Part shown: positions 20,508 to 33,219 of the stretch, piece by piece
How positions within the stretch are numbered: the stretch's first letter is position 1
Layout of the letters: every line of letters begins with the position of its first letter
Assembly: GCF_047663525.1 (NCBI RefSeq)
Contig: NC_092602.1
Coordinates: 6,703,501-6,767,500, forward strand
Direction of reading: 5' to 3'
Length of the DNA stretch: 64,000 nucleotides
Source: Anas platyrhynchos
Lineage: Eukaryota; Chordata; Aves; Anseriformes; Anatidae
Made by a program: the position numbers and the translations under genes
Notes under the pieces: generated by a model
What the model was told of the DNA's origin: nothing
What the model saw: the letters and a program-made list of their open reading frames with translations, nothing else
The model's database searches: none

Positions 20508-23500
20508 CAGGAAGAAGCCCGTTCAGGCTGCGGGGCCCAAGGGACTGAAAGGCAAGGGCAGCCTCCAAGCAGGCACCTGGCCTTGCTGCAGGCCTGCTCC
20601 AGGGGAGGGATGGGGCTAGCAGAGTCCAATTGCTGAAACACGAGTGGTGGGAAAGAACAAGAGGAAAGCTGAGGGCTCCCACATGGCCTTATCTTTCACA
20701 GCACCTTCTGCTGGGTCTTGCATCACGGGAGCGTGCAGGTGTGGTGCTTCCCCAGAGGAATGGTGTGAGCTGCCTGTTCTAGCCTGGTGCCCTATCTCCG
20801 TAGCCATCGGTGGAAGGGGTGGCTGCCTGGTGAGGCGTCTCTATAGCCTGCCTGGAGGTTGTGGATCCAAGCACCACAGACTGAAACAGGCTGGAGAATT
20901 AGCCAGGTTTCTTGGAGTAACCCACAGGCAGCACCTGCTGTTCAAACACAAGCTGTGTGAAATCCCACTTGAGGGTCAGTGATGCACAAAGCCTTGTGGT
21001 GTGTGAACTGCTGGTGTCTGCTGGCCTGAGAGCTGGGGCTTGGGCCCAGGGGACTGTCTCCTAGATGGGATGCTGATGTAAGCTGTCCTTCGCTCCTAAA
21101 CCATCATGTACTGTGTGGGTGTGCTGGAGGTTGGCCTTATGGGGGGATACCAAATACCAAATCCTGGTTATGGCTGCTGCTTTGACCAGGAACCTGGCTG
21201 GGTTTTAGAGGTCACCTGGAGGGGGAAGGTGGTAGTTGTGCTAATTTAAAAGGGAGCAAATAGTCTTCTCCTGAGGCTAGGAGGGGAGTGTGGTGCCTGC
21301 CATGTGCTTGTGGTCCATACTTCAGGCCTCAGCCTCTGGAGACCAGGAAGGATTTGAAGCTGTGAATGCTAACAGCTGAGCTCTGAGGATTTAATGACTG
21401 GAGCTTCACTGGTGGTGGAGAGAAGGGGGGATATGGAGAACCTGGGAGGTATAAAATAGCAAAAGGACCCTGCCATGGAGTGTGCTGTTGTGTCTGGCCT
21501 GGTGGTGGTGGTCCTTCAGGGAAGAGCGGGGCTGCTGTCTCCTTCCCTTAAGAGGGGAAGCATAGGCAGAGGATAAGCTGTCTACCTGTAACAAACCCAG
21601 CTTTCTGGGACGTGCTGACACAAAATTTTGCACTGAAAGGAGCTCTCGGAGGCTCTGTAGTGCTGCAGGCAGGTTGGGTGCTGCTGCTGAAGGCTGCAGG
21701 GCAGCCTCCCCTTGGGGCTGCCATGGCTCCATCCCTGCCTTGCTGCAGGCAGGGGAAGTACCTGCTGTCTTGCAGACAGGGAAGTTGCAGCCCTCTTCCC
21801 TCTGATATGGACTTCTTGTGGGGCCCCAGGCGAGTGGTGCTGCTCTTCCAAGCCAAGCTTTGCTCCCGAGGCAAACTGGAATGGGTCCAAGGGTTTGTCT
21901 GGTTTCCTTTTTAGGTTTCCTCCCATGTTTAGTGGGATTAATAACACCTAAGGGTGTCAGAGTTAATTAGTCACCGGGTTTTAAGTGCTCTGAAAAAAAC
22001 TATAACCTATTGTTTGAGTCTCCAAGATGCTGCTGCCTCCTGTCTTCCAGAGAAGTGACAAATCTTGAAAGACCAAGAAACCTTGAATGACTTTGCTTGT
22101 TGAAGGACGCAAGCTGAGGCCATCAGAAGATCCTAAGTGCTGTCTACCTGCTGATGCCAGCAGAAACTGGTGGTGCACAGGAGGGAGTAGCTATGCTTGT
22201 AAGTGTGGTTTGTTTTATGAGTTGGTCAGAGAAAGCATGATTACTCCTCCACAAGACCTCTTGCTCAATCTAACAGCAAACCTGCCTTCAGATGTAAACC
22301 TCAGGACAAGCTGCTGCTTCAAATGTGGCTGTGGGCTGTCAGTAGAAAAAACTAAGAGCACAGGTCTTTTTGGTGAGAAGTATGGCTTTTCCCACTGTGA
22401 AATTCACACCGGTTCAAGCACAGGGGTGCCCTTACTTTTTGGGATGTTTTATCCCCAGGGCAAATATCTGCCCTATTTTTGTTCTCAGTATAGAAGTGAG
22501 CTGAATTAACACCCACTAAGGAAAGTATCCTGGGTAACCATGGATAAATGCAGTAGGACATTGCTCTCAACAAGGCTGTTTTCCTCGCAGTTTCTTGACA
22601 ACATCCTAAAAAAAAAAAAAGGCTGCTCACTGAATAAACTTCCTCTGACAGGCAAACCTGGTACTGGGCCTTTTGGGGCTAGGGAGCCTATGAAGCTGCT
22701 ATTTTGGGGTTTTGCATGTTTAGTTCTAAAGGAACCATGACAAATACCTACTGAACCGATGTCCTGCTGCTGTTGTGTTGATGAGAAGGGAAATTTGTTG
22801 CCTGCCACCTGCTGAAGGTCTCAGCCAGGATTTTTACCTGTGGGAGGAGGAAATTCTGGAAGGCAAAATGCAGAAGAGCAATGATTTGAGTGTTTGGGGT
22901 TGGCTGAACCTGCTCCGTGGGCTGCAGGTCCTGCTGCAGCACTTCACTGTTTGCTTAGACCCCTGGTTTTGTGGGAGTAGGCAAGTGAGCCTGCCAATGC
23001 ATTGCTGCAAGGACTTTACTCAGGCTTTCTTAGCTTGATTGCTGAGTTTATTAGGTGGCAATGGTGGTCAGCTGGGATCCTTGTGATCTGCTTGCTAAGG
23101 GGGATGTGTGCTATGAATGTGCCAAGCTGCAATTGTAGGGTGCATCCTGAGGCTCTTGAATTTCAAGATCTAAGCAGTGCAAGGAATTGAGTATTATGTG
23201 GTGTGTGTTGGGGAAAGTGGGTATTCTGTGGGCCCTTTGGGATGGAGAGTCGCATGGGTGTCTGTGCCTGGAGGAAACTGGAATGGTGTTGCCTTGGATG
23301 GCTTCTTGTGGCCTTCTGCTTTGTCATTCCCACCTTCTAGAACCAGCGTGACAGCAACTGGGCCCAGTGTCCAAGCCTCTGCTGGGAGCCCTTGGAAATA
23401 TCACTGGGAGGTAGGGAGGAAACTCTTGCGAAGATGGAAAATAATAAAGTTGCCTGTAAATACTGGCTTGGCTGCACCAAAGGACCCTGCTGCATGGCTG

Positions 23501-26500
23501 CTTGTGCAGCTGGTGCTGATGTTTCTTGTTTGGCTCACCAGGGTGGGGAGGTCTGGGGCAGGAGAGGAACAGGCTGTGCTGGCCCCATGCGGCTGAGCTG
23601 TGCCTGGGCTGGAAGAAGGAATGCTGATCTCTGCCAACAGCACTGCTGGGGCCGTGGCTTCCCAAGCTGGGGTAGCATTGGCTCAGCTTCTGGAGGAGCT
23701 TGGGGAGAAAGCTTTTCCCCTCCCACTCCATGAACTGAGGGTAATTTTGCCTGGGAGGGGTCCTGTCTTTGTGGATAGCTCAGGATGGGATGCAACCTCC
23801 ACCTAATGCTACACATCCTTGTCCTCCTGAACCCCGGCCTAGGGTCAAGGTAGGGGAGGAATGGGTCTTGCTTGCCCCTTCTTCCCTGAAATGTGTAGAA
23901 AGCTGGTCCATGGGTTGGTTGTAAATCAGTATGCACGAGCAAGGCAATTTTCTGCAAGTGAAACCTGCCCTAACCAAGCCCTGGGGGAGGGAGGAGAACA
24001 GCAAGTGTCAAGGTGAGACGGAAGAGCAACAGAACGAGATTTAATTTCCTTCCCAATAATTTTCTCAAGCTGTATAAACTTTCCTTATTTAAAATAAATA
24101 CTCCCTGAAAACACATTCTGTGTCAGTGGCCCTGTGAAAACACCCCCAGTCACAACCTGTGCCTGTCCTTTGCTCACAGCCTCAGCCAAAAGCCAGCAGT
24201 TTTACATTTTGCTCTATTAAGTTGAGCTGTAAATTTCCTTGTGCAAAGTCTCCCAGGCTGTGGAATGAATTTAAGTAAACAGGGTGTACAATAATAGACT
24301 TGTGTTAGGGCAGGTTTTTCAAGTGGCCTGTAACTCCTAGAGTAAGTTTTCTAAATCTCTCCCTGTTACACTGGAGAGTGTGAGCCTGTCCAGAAGGTGG
24401 AGGAAGTTGTAGAGAAGGCCTTGCTAACTATCTCTGGTGTCCCATTTGAGATCCTGTCCTCCAGAAAGAGGATTCAGTTTGATAAAGAAGTCATGTGAGA
24501 TGATCTCTTGCCTGGCATTTCATCCCACTTTGTTTATTTTTCTTTGTTACTGTTTTTCTCTGTGACAGTGTCTGTGTGAGATGCCTGTAAGGGCTTTGAA
24601 GTCCCCCCCCTTTTGTCCTACAATGTGCCAAATGTAGACTCTATAACCAATTTTTGAAATGAGCTTTGAGTGTCTTCCCTGAAAAGGCATCCAAAATAAT
24701 TTGTTGCTTTGTGGACTCCTCAATTAGTTCCATAAGAGTTTTTCCTCTTGGGAAAACGGGCTTTTCCTATAGGAAGCTGCTGGAAAACATTACCTCTTCA
24801 GGCTAGTGGGCATAATTGCTTTGAGAATCCTAAAATTCTGCCTGCTCTGTGTACAGAGGTGCTGTGCATTTTTTGTCTTATATTGCAAAGGAATGAAGGG
24901 CTTCTGGGGGAGGTTATGAGGTGTTCGTGTTTCCTGCTGAGCCAGGGAAGCATCTCAACTGAGAATGCAACCTACTTATCTCAGATCCTTGTCCAATCTT
25001 CAGCAAAAAAGCAGGCTCAAGATGAACATGATCCTGAAGGTTGCGAGTGAAGAAAGACCGATCCCACTTTGCAAGCTAGGCAGTTTTCCTACTTGATGTT
25101 TCTGAAGTGGTTTATTGCCCCCCCTAACTTGCTGTTAAGATGCAGATAGTTTGTACATCTGGTTGGTGTCTTTGAGTTTCCTTGTAAAAGGTACTTGATC
25201 ATCAGATATAGTGGAAAGGAACTTCTGGCTTAATAGACAACCCTTTCCTGAAAAAAAAGGCTGTAAGCAATAACTTGGCATGAAAGCCCACAAATAGGGG
25301 TTTCTTTAGACTCCCCTGGGCTTGGCTATGTTGTCTGGTTATCTAACCTTTCACCAGCTGCCTCTTGTAAAACTGCAGGCAAAGTGGCTCTGACTTCTGC
25401 TAAGCTGCAGGGGGGAGGAAAAAAGAAAACATCTTTAAGGCCCTTCTCCAGAACTCACTAAAACCAATGGAAAACCTCTGAGTCCAGGGGATATTGGATC
25501 ATTTCCAAAGCATGGAGAACACTGCAGAGAGGTTGAGCTCAGCTTGTGTTAGATCTAGAAGCCAAGGGAAACTCTCAGCTCCTGAGAGTACAGAAGAATC
25601 AGCAAGTCTGGATCTTAGTGCTAGGGTGATCCAAAATGATAGAAGTTGGGATTTAGGGGATGGAAGAAAATTAAAGCCTCATCTACTGGGAGTACTTCAG
25701 TTTATGAATGGGACATTTCCTCTGGGTGGTTTGGTTTATCCTCAAAGGTAAAAGGAAAAAAAAAGGACTTTAGTGACTGATGCTTCATGGCTTCTGTTAC
25801 TGGCCTGCAATAGATCTATTTCTTCCTCTCAAGGAAGAAGTATTTGGGCCCCATACTCTCCTTTTCCCCCAGTAGGCAAGTGATACTGCAACAGGGCTCA
25901 ACTCTGGTGCTTTTTCAGTAGCTGGCTCCAAAAGATAGTGGGATGTTCTTGTGGGACACTGGTTCTAGACCTGCAGTGTAAATGTCGGCATAACAAATAC
26001 ATCTAGCTGAATGCAAAGCTTTTTAGGTAAAATGAAGTGTTTGCTTTGGCATTCAGAGGCATGGAGATGCTGCAGATGGAAAACTGCCAATTGGCTGATC
26101 ATTAGCTACTGAATCATAATGTACAAGTGTACTGTGAGCCCCTGGTTTTCCTTTCTTGTCAAACTTTACAACTGGCTCTTTTTTTTTTGAGGAGGAGGGA
26201 ATTCTCATGGTTTTAAGCAAATCACAACTGACTCAGCCTAAGCCCAAGGGTAGAAAAGCAAAGGCTCGATGGATTAAGTGTCCTGGAACAACTGGCTACA
26301 CAGCCCTTTCTTGTTTTCTGGCTGTGAGGATTGTCCTTTTGATCAGATTCTTTTCCCTACTGCTTTCCGGGTTGTAAAACCAGATTAGTCATGGCAGGGT
26401 GGCAAACAATTAATGGGGTGGGAGGTTAAGCCCTGGGAGCGTGAGCAGTGGCCCCTCAGGGGTGAATACACCCCGGTGGCCAGGCAGAGAAGGGAGGACA

Positions 26501-27559
26501 CCTTACGTGAGGCCACCTGCCCATTTATTTGTTGGTGTTTGGGAGGGCTGATAGCCTAAAACCACCACAATAATCTGTAATCTGCTCCTACATGTGTTCC
26601 TAGCTGTCCCTGTTAGATGTAATCAGACAGATCCCAACTGACTTTCGTGGTTCTGACCCTTGCTGTGAGGCTCAGACTTGTGTCAGGGAGATGAAGATGC
26701 AGTTTGGACACTTGCCATCTCCCCCATATATCTGACCTTCACCTCTTCCTGCCTCTGCTACCAAGGTCACTACCTACCCTCAGGGTGCCCTGATGGCTTG
26801 GAGGGCTTTGATTAGCTGCTGCTTACCTCCTTGTGTGTCCTAATGATTCCCACTGAGAGGTGTTTTTCTTGCTGCTCTGGTCATATGAAAGTCCAGGGAA
26901 GAGGGAATAAAATGGGTTTTTATTACATGCCTCTGAAACTGAAATACTGCTGCTGAGTGGCTTGTCAGGTCCTCAGGGACCGCAGGGAGGTGGGTGGCCA
27001 ACCCAATGTGAGAAGGCAGAGGACTACAATGCAAAAGCATCCTGTTTCTGGTCAGCTGTGTGGCAAGGTGTGAGCAGAAAGGGCAGTGGTGTGCACAGGA
27101 ATGCCACAACTCTTTGCTCATCCTCACCTGTCCCTCAGATTGAAAGCACTTATGTCAATCATGATGCCTGCATGCCAGACTGTCAGGCCCTTTTTGAAGG
27201 CCAGCTAGGGTTGTACCTTGCCCAACAGCTTCTGTAGCTTCGAACAAGCAGTGCAGAATTATCTATCACCAAAGGTGACATCATCTCAAAGGATGAGACA
27301 ATTATGAGCAAATGTTGGCTGCTTATTGCTTGCTTGAGTCTGCTGAAAATGTTATCTTAAACACTTTAAAATATTTTAAAGCAATAAACTTGCAACATAA
27401 TCTGTTTGGGTGGAGTCCTGAACCTGTGCAGCTCTGCTGGAGCTAGTGAGGGATGCTGTGTGAATATATAGGTTTATTTGCAATGAGCTGATTTGCATGA
27501 TTAAGGTGGTGTGTGATGAACACAGCTGCTGCTTGGTGCATGGCTTTTGACATGAGCAG

Positions 27560-27692
27560 CATTACACCAGGAGTGAAATTGGCCTTCCCTATATTGTTGC
27601 CAGTTGCAAGTATTTATCATCCACCTGTGCTCTGATTTACGTGAGTGTAAATCCCAAGTAACTCCATTAACATCAATAAAGCTGCTTGGAGA
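27560..27692. repeat. Probable ancient interspersed repeat remnant
   Basis: Contains ATTACACCAGGAGTGAAATT, then CTCTGATTTAC...GTAAATC and AAGTAACTCCATTAACATCA. GATTTAC (27634-27640) and GTAAATC (27647-27653) are perfect inverted arms. I recognise this pattern (TTTACACCAGTGTAAATC followed by AGTAACTCCATTGA) from old repeats seen in turtle, crocodile and bird DNA, but cannot name the family with certainty. Boundaries are approximate. Confidence 0.45.
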
Positions 27693-28624
27693 GATCCCTA
27701 TCTGAATTGCGTGCTGAAGACTTCTCACGTTGCTGCTAGCTATGCAGGTGCAGGGATGTGGTTGGGTTCAGCTGGGAAATGTGATGCCATCCAAGTGTGT
27801 GTCTAGCATGCAAACAAGAAAACACTGAGCCGAAACCACAAGGCTCACTTAAAGGGATGCTACCAAACTTTTTAACAAAAGCTCGCTTTGCTGTCTTAAA
27901 ACATTCAAACAGGAATTTCTGAAGGGTGTTTCCCTGGTCATTTGGAGGGGAAGAAACTAGCCTGCTTCTTTTTTGGTGGGAAGGGACAGTGGAGAGAGGA
28001 AGATGGGCTGGTCCCAGATCAGTTTTGAGGGATGATGGTAGATATGTGGGAGGAGGAGATGGGTTTCTATTCCTCATTTATCTCCTCCACTTTCACTGTA
28101 CCTACACCTTCAATGACTGCAAGGACAAAACAATAACTCGCTCTTCAGTGAGTTTGTTTTTTACAGTAGAAATTGTGGAAACTAAAAACACAAGGAGAAA
28201 TGTTGAAGGCATGGGGTGGAGCACTGACACCTTGCACTGCTCTACTTCAAGGGTCAGAGGAACTGGTGGTTCTTCTGCTGTAGAAATAATAAATTACCTT
28301 GAAAAAAGCTGCCACAGTGAGAGCTCTTGAATAAATTCTCCTCCCTGTGCATCTGAAGTGGTGGCTATAAACCCAAACCGTTTGGGGTGGGTAGTTCTTG
28401 TGAGCAACTTGCTGTATTACTGGACTCACATAAGTTACCTACATGTGTTCTGAAGCTCATTAACATGTAACAGTAATTTCTTGGTAGGGAAACTGGAAAT
28501 TTTGGGGTCTCATAGCAATTCCACAGATTGAAGGTGTAAAGTATATCTGTTGGGATTGGTTTTGGGGTGTGGAGTGCAGCTTTACTGGCTCTAGTGAGAT
28601 TTCTCCTGATATCAAAGAGATTAG

Positions 28625-28990
28625 AACAGGGCCATGAGATGTTTGGTTGGAACACTTGTATGAAGAAAGTCTGAGAGAGCTGGGGTGGTTCAGCCTGAAG
28701 AAGAGAACGCTCCAGGAAGATGACATTGTGTTCTTTCAGTACTTAAAGGCTGGGTATAAAACTAAAAGTAGAGATTTAAATCAGATGTTAGGACATTCTT
28801 CACTCAGGGAGAGGTGAGGCACTGGAACACGTTGCCCAGAGAAGCTGCAGGTGCCCTGTCCCTGGAGGTGTTCAAGACAAGGTTGGATGAGAGCATCTTG
28901 GCTTAGTGGGTGGCATCTCTGCCCATGGCAGGGGGTTGGAACTAGGTGGTCTTTGAGGTCCCTTCCAACCTGAGCTACCTCATGATTAGC
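28625..28990 (+). mobile_element. CR1 LINE fragment, 5'-truncated, 3' end
   Basis: About 365 bp of the conserved CR1 tail on the + strand: GAGAGAGCTGGGGTGGTTCAG, TGAAGAAGAGAACGCTCCAG, GGACATTCTTCACTCAGGGAG, TGGAACACGTTGCCCAGAGA, CCCTGGAGGTGTTCAAGAC, TGGATGAGAGCATCTTGG, GTCTTTGAGGTCCCTTCCAA and AACCTGAGCTACCTCATGATT read in order. CR1 is the dominant retrotransposon of birds and common in other sauropsids. It lacks all reverse-transcriptase coding sequence, and the terminal 8-bp repeats are reduced to CATGATT. Diverged and surely inactive. Confidence 0.92.
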
Positions 28991-31900
28991 AGAAATGTAA
29001 GGGTTGGAAGTGTGGCCTTCAAGTTCAGTGTATGCACTGGTTCATTTTTGGAAATGTTTGTATTTGGGGGACTCCATCACTTAGCTAACAGTTGTTATGT
29101 GCAGTGGAGAAAAAAGGATCATTGACCAACCAAGCATGTGTTTTTGGGAGGTAAGGTGTTTGGTTCCTTGGAGAGAAAGGTGGCATCTCATGTAAACTTG
29201 TAGCATCCTGCTGTTTGCTCTGTGTTACTGGCCAGGTGTAGGGACACTTGCTGCATGCTCTCTGGGGGACAACTCATGGAGGAGGGAGGGGATGATAAGA
29301 CCATGAGATGATGCATCTGTCACTGAGGCTGTAGGTACTCCTGGGCATTGCTGCTGTCTGTGCAGTTCAGATGTGCCCTACAGATCTCCCCTCATCTTTG
29401 GCCATTTCTCATTCAGACCTTTGGAAATAATGTGGGGTAAATCACCTGGCTTCATATTTTACCACTTTTTTTCTCAATAGTGACATGTCCTGAGTTGGAA
29501 AAAAAGTGCAGCAGCTGAACCTCCAAAAATCCAACTATGTCCCTCCTCATACCCTTCAGCCCGTAGACAGCTGTAGTACTGTCTTTGGCATGAGCACAGT
29601 GTGCTCTCAAGCTGTAACCCTTGGGGTCGGCCGTTATTTAATGCGATGAGGTGTTGGAATATGTCAGTTCGGTTACGATACTCATCTGCCCCTGAAGCAA
29701 CCGGTGCAGGAGTTGCAGTTCAGGTGCCTCATGTGCTTGCTTTCCTTGAACAGGTTTCCCACCTGCTCTGCATCTCCCATGGCAGACCATAGCTGTAGGT
29801 CTCCATTGGGTATTCTGGCTGTTTTTTCCCACAGGCTAATGCAAAGTGCCACAGGAGCTGGAAGGTGGGCAGGAGTCTGGTGTACAGAGGAAAGTGGAGG
29901 CCTGGCTAGAAGTCTGTCTGCATTTGCAATGGCTTTTTGGTGCTGAAGCCTTTTCTCTTGATATTTTGATCTGGGGGAGGATGTCGCAGGCAACTTGGGG
30001 ATAAAGGGTGAAGCGGCTGCTCTTGTAGAAATACCACTTCCAAGGGGTGTGAAGAAGGGGACCATTAAAACGAATTCCTTTCTAGCCTTAGCACTCCTGT
30101 AGGTGTATGCAGGTTTTCTAAAAATAGCCTCCTGTGCTGACTGAAAATGGGATGCCCCGGGCGTTTGACTCCGTGCAGCTCCCGTCCTCCTTTCCCTGCT
30201 TTTGAAGTTGAATGCTTATGGATGTTTTCGAGCTTATCGTAAACCCATCACAGCTGGCAGTGCTCCACTGTTCCAGGGTTGAGGGTTTTCTTTCTCAGCC
30301 TCCACCCATGCATGTAACTTCTCAGGGAAAGATCATGTTAACTCCTCTGCCTTCCTTAGAGAAGACTGTCACTTTTCCATACCTTAAAGCTCATGGTTAG
30401 CATTTATTTCACTGAGAATTTCCCACCTTCGGAAGGACCTCAGACACTGGCTGTGCCCTTGATCTCAGCAGCTCCTTCCCCATGGCAGACTGGTTCTTGT
30501 GGCCTTTGGTGTCTCCTCTAACCCCTTAAGCTTATCCTGGAGCGTTGGGTTGGCTTGTGAAGAGGATGGTATTTCTAGGAGTCCTTCTGTTTGGGGCATT
30601 TTCCTTCCGGAGATCACAAGGAGAGGCTTGAAGTCAATACCTGCTGATATTCGAGGAGATATTGCAGCAGCAGCTGAAGGGGTCCATCCCATGCTGACCT
30701 CCCTGTCCATGGGTCTGTGTCGTGGAGCACATCAGGGGACAGATCTGGTTGGGGGAATAACCTGGCAAGAGAAAAGGGTGCTTAGAAAATGCAATTTGGT
30801 TCATAGCATGGCCCTGCAAGTGTGAGGCTGGTATGGAAACCGGCAGGCAGTGATCCAGCTGGTTGTTGCCACCAAGAAAATGTGGGTGGAATAACTGGTT
30901 GACTCAACTTCAACAATAGGTCTGCTGAAATGTCTGGGATGTGCATGTGAGCTCAAAGGCTGTAACCACAGACAGCTGGAGGCTGGGAAAACACTGGGAA
31001 AGATGTGTGGGCCCATTATGCCCCCTGGGTGTGGGCTGTTGGCCTGGCTGGAGGCAGGGTGCTTGTCTGGCAGGACCTCGAGTCTGACTTAGAGCTGGGT
31101 TTAAGGGTGCTGTCTCATAACCTGTGTTTCAAGGAGTTAAGAACTGGTTTCTGCAGAGATGCCTGCTTCCAAGTGGATTGTGGCAAGGTCTGCAGAGCTC
31201 ACCTGCTGTGTGCACAGCTCTGTGGGTGGAAGCTGTGTGCAGGAGCTGGGATGTGGGCTGGCCACAGCTGTGATGATCTGGTGAAAGCAGTTGTGCTCTC
31301 CTACTGCCTGTCTACAAATCTCTCTAGCTGGTGTCCAAGGCCAGTAGGTCTGTCAGCCCACATTTGGGAAAGAAGCAGACAAAAGCACTCCAGGCAGGCA
31401 GCACAAGCATGGGTTTACCTTCTAAAGCAAATTCTGGTGAATAGGTTGTGTGGACAGTGGGCTGCTTTCCCATAGAACATCTTGCATGCATACAAATGAA
31501 AACTGGATGGGAAGAGGTCCCTTCCCTGGAGAGGGGAGTAGGATTTCACAACTGGTGCCCTGAATCTAGATGTGTGCATCTGCACACGGGCACATGGCAC
31601 TTACTATCGTGCTTCCCTCATGAGAGCCTTTGAGGAGAGATAGGCAGCAGAGAAGTGGAGATGTGCAAGGTGGCCTTCAGTGAGTTTAGTAATAAAAGGT
31701 GCCTACTATTCTCCTTGACTCCGGCTGGATGCTCTAGGACTTGAGGGCTTGGTAAATTCAAATGCTGGTTGGCTTTGATTTCTGCTTGGTGAAAAAGGAA
31801 AAGCAGTGGAGCAAGAAAGCTATTCATTTAAGGAATAAGTCTGAGGCTTCAAAAATCCTTCAAAAAGGGCTAGGTAAAAAGTGAAGACAGAGCAGATGGG

Positions 31901-32379
31901 GTTATGACTAGGTGCAGGAGGGTGATATTTTGGAGGGGCTGCTACATTCCCTGCAGGGGAGTAGTTCCATGCCCTGCAGGGAAGGGGCATCCTTGCAGTG
32001 TTAACTGTGCAGCCCTGCTCCATCCTGCAGATGCATGAGATAACGTGCAGCAAGAGGGGGATGCACAGGAGGAGGAGACCCAAAATTAGCCTACTTCACA
32101 TGTTTTCAACCATCTGTGTTGCTTGAGATGAGTGATAGATTTGTGGCTTGCACAGCTCTGCTAGACCCTCTTATTGTGGCCACGAGCCCAGTGTCCCTGT
32201 AGAGATGGGTGATGCCCATGGTGTAGGGCTCCTTTGTCCAGGGGAGTGGTGATGGCTCTGGCTTTCCTGGAGTGCTGTCAGTGTGAGTTCTTAACGAGAC
32301 AGTAAAATTCACAAACCTGTGCTTCGAAACAGCTCGTCTTTCTAAGAGCATTGCTCTCTAGGTCAGGCTCACAGATAAC

Positions 32380-32640
32380 ATCAGTGCTTATAGTTAAGGG
32401 AAGAATGTATTTGGTGGATGGTGCATTGCTAACAAGACAGATAAATAGCAATCCATGTAGACAGAGGTAATTAAAGTGACAGCCACACTGACAAATAGCT
32501 AAATAAATAGATGGGGTGATTTGCTAATGAAATGAGTATAAATAGATATATGGACATGCAAGATGGGGGGAAAATGACAGAAATATGAATCTGGCGTGTT
32601 CCCAAAAGGGTGCATGCAGGGCTGCTCTGTGATGGTTGTT
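32380..32640. promoter_or_regulatory. Candidate AT-rich enhancer-like element
   Basis: Dense in A/T words shared by muscle and homeodomain sites: GATAAATAGC, GGTAATTAAAGTGACAG (includes a TGACAG MEIS/PBX-type word), GCTAAATAAATAGATG (MEF2-like), GCTAATGAAATG and TATAAATAGATATATGG. The repeated AAATAG pattern is not a simple tandem repeat. Enhancer function is inference. Confidence 0.32.
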
Positions 32641-33152
32641 AGTCAAACAAGGCTTTGTGCACTAAATCATGAGGTCGTTACTGATTGCAAAGACTCCTTT
32701 CCTATAGCTAGATAGGGAGTTGATCCATAACTGTGGTAAGATTGCAAATTCCCACCACTCCAAGCAGAAAGAGGCAGAACCAGCCAGCTAATTCCAGTCC
32801 TGTGCCAGCGACTATGAGCCAAAGAGCAGAGGGCCTTCAGGGCAAGGAGAAGTGTGTGTAATTTAAGGAAAAGTCTAGGAAATGGCTCTCCTGTGCTTCA
32901 GTCTTGTTCTGCCTTAGTGCAAGGTCAGGGGCAGTTTGAGGTTGTTGGAAGTGGGCTGAAGTTGGAGGCAGGGCTATGACCAAGCTGTTTTGTTCCCTGT
33001 GAGTACCCCCAAATGATACTGAAGTGGAAGGATAGTCCTAAAAGTGGTGCTAGCAGCTATTTAAGGGTGAGAATCTGCTGTGCGTCAGTCCCTCCAGACC
33101 CTAAGCAAGGGAAAGATAAGCTGCTTTGTTTCTGTGACCAGTGCAGGAATGG

Positions 33153-33219
33153 TTACTACTTAGACAAATGTGAATTTATTTAGACAAGTGTTACTACTTA
33201 CAGAAATGTTAATTTATTT
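33153..33219. repeat. Imperfect tandem duplication, 38-bp period
   Basis: A 29-bp unit beginning TTACTACTTA at 33153-33181 recurs at 33191-33219 with three differences. Confidence 0.88.

Larger units (their letters stand above)
14401..28624. other. CpG-poor intergenic DNA, left part
   Basis: No supported gene. Composition is close to balanced with many TG/CA and few CG. Items entered separately: a 13-bp tandem duplication at 15528, candidate CNEs at 15300-15480 and 15930-16200, a CTCF-type motif at 20494, a small inverted repeat at 18364 and an ancient interspersed repeat at 27560-27692. The open frames are short, random-looking and lack recognisable domains. The rest shows nothing I can name. 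Confidence 0.65.
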
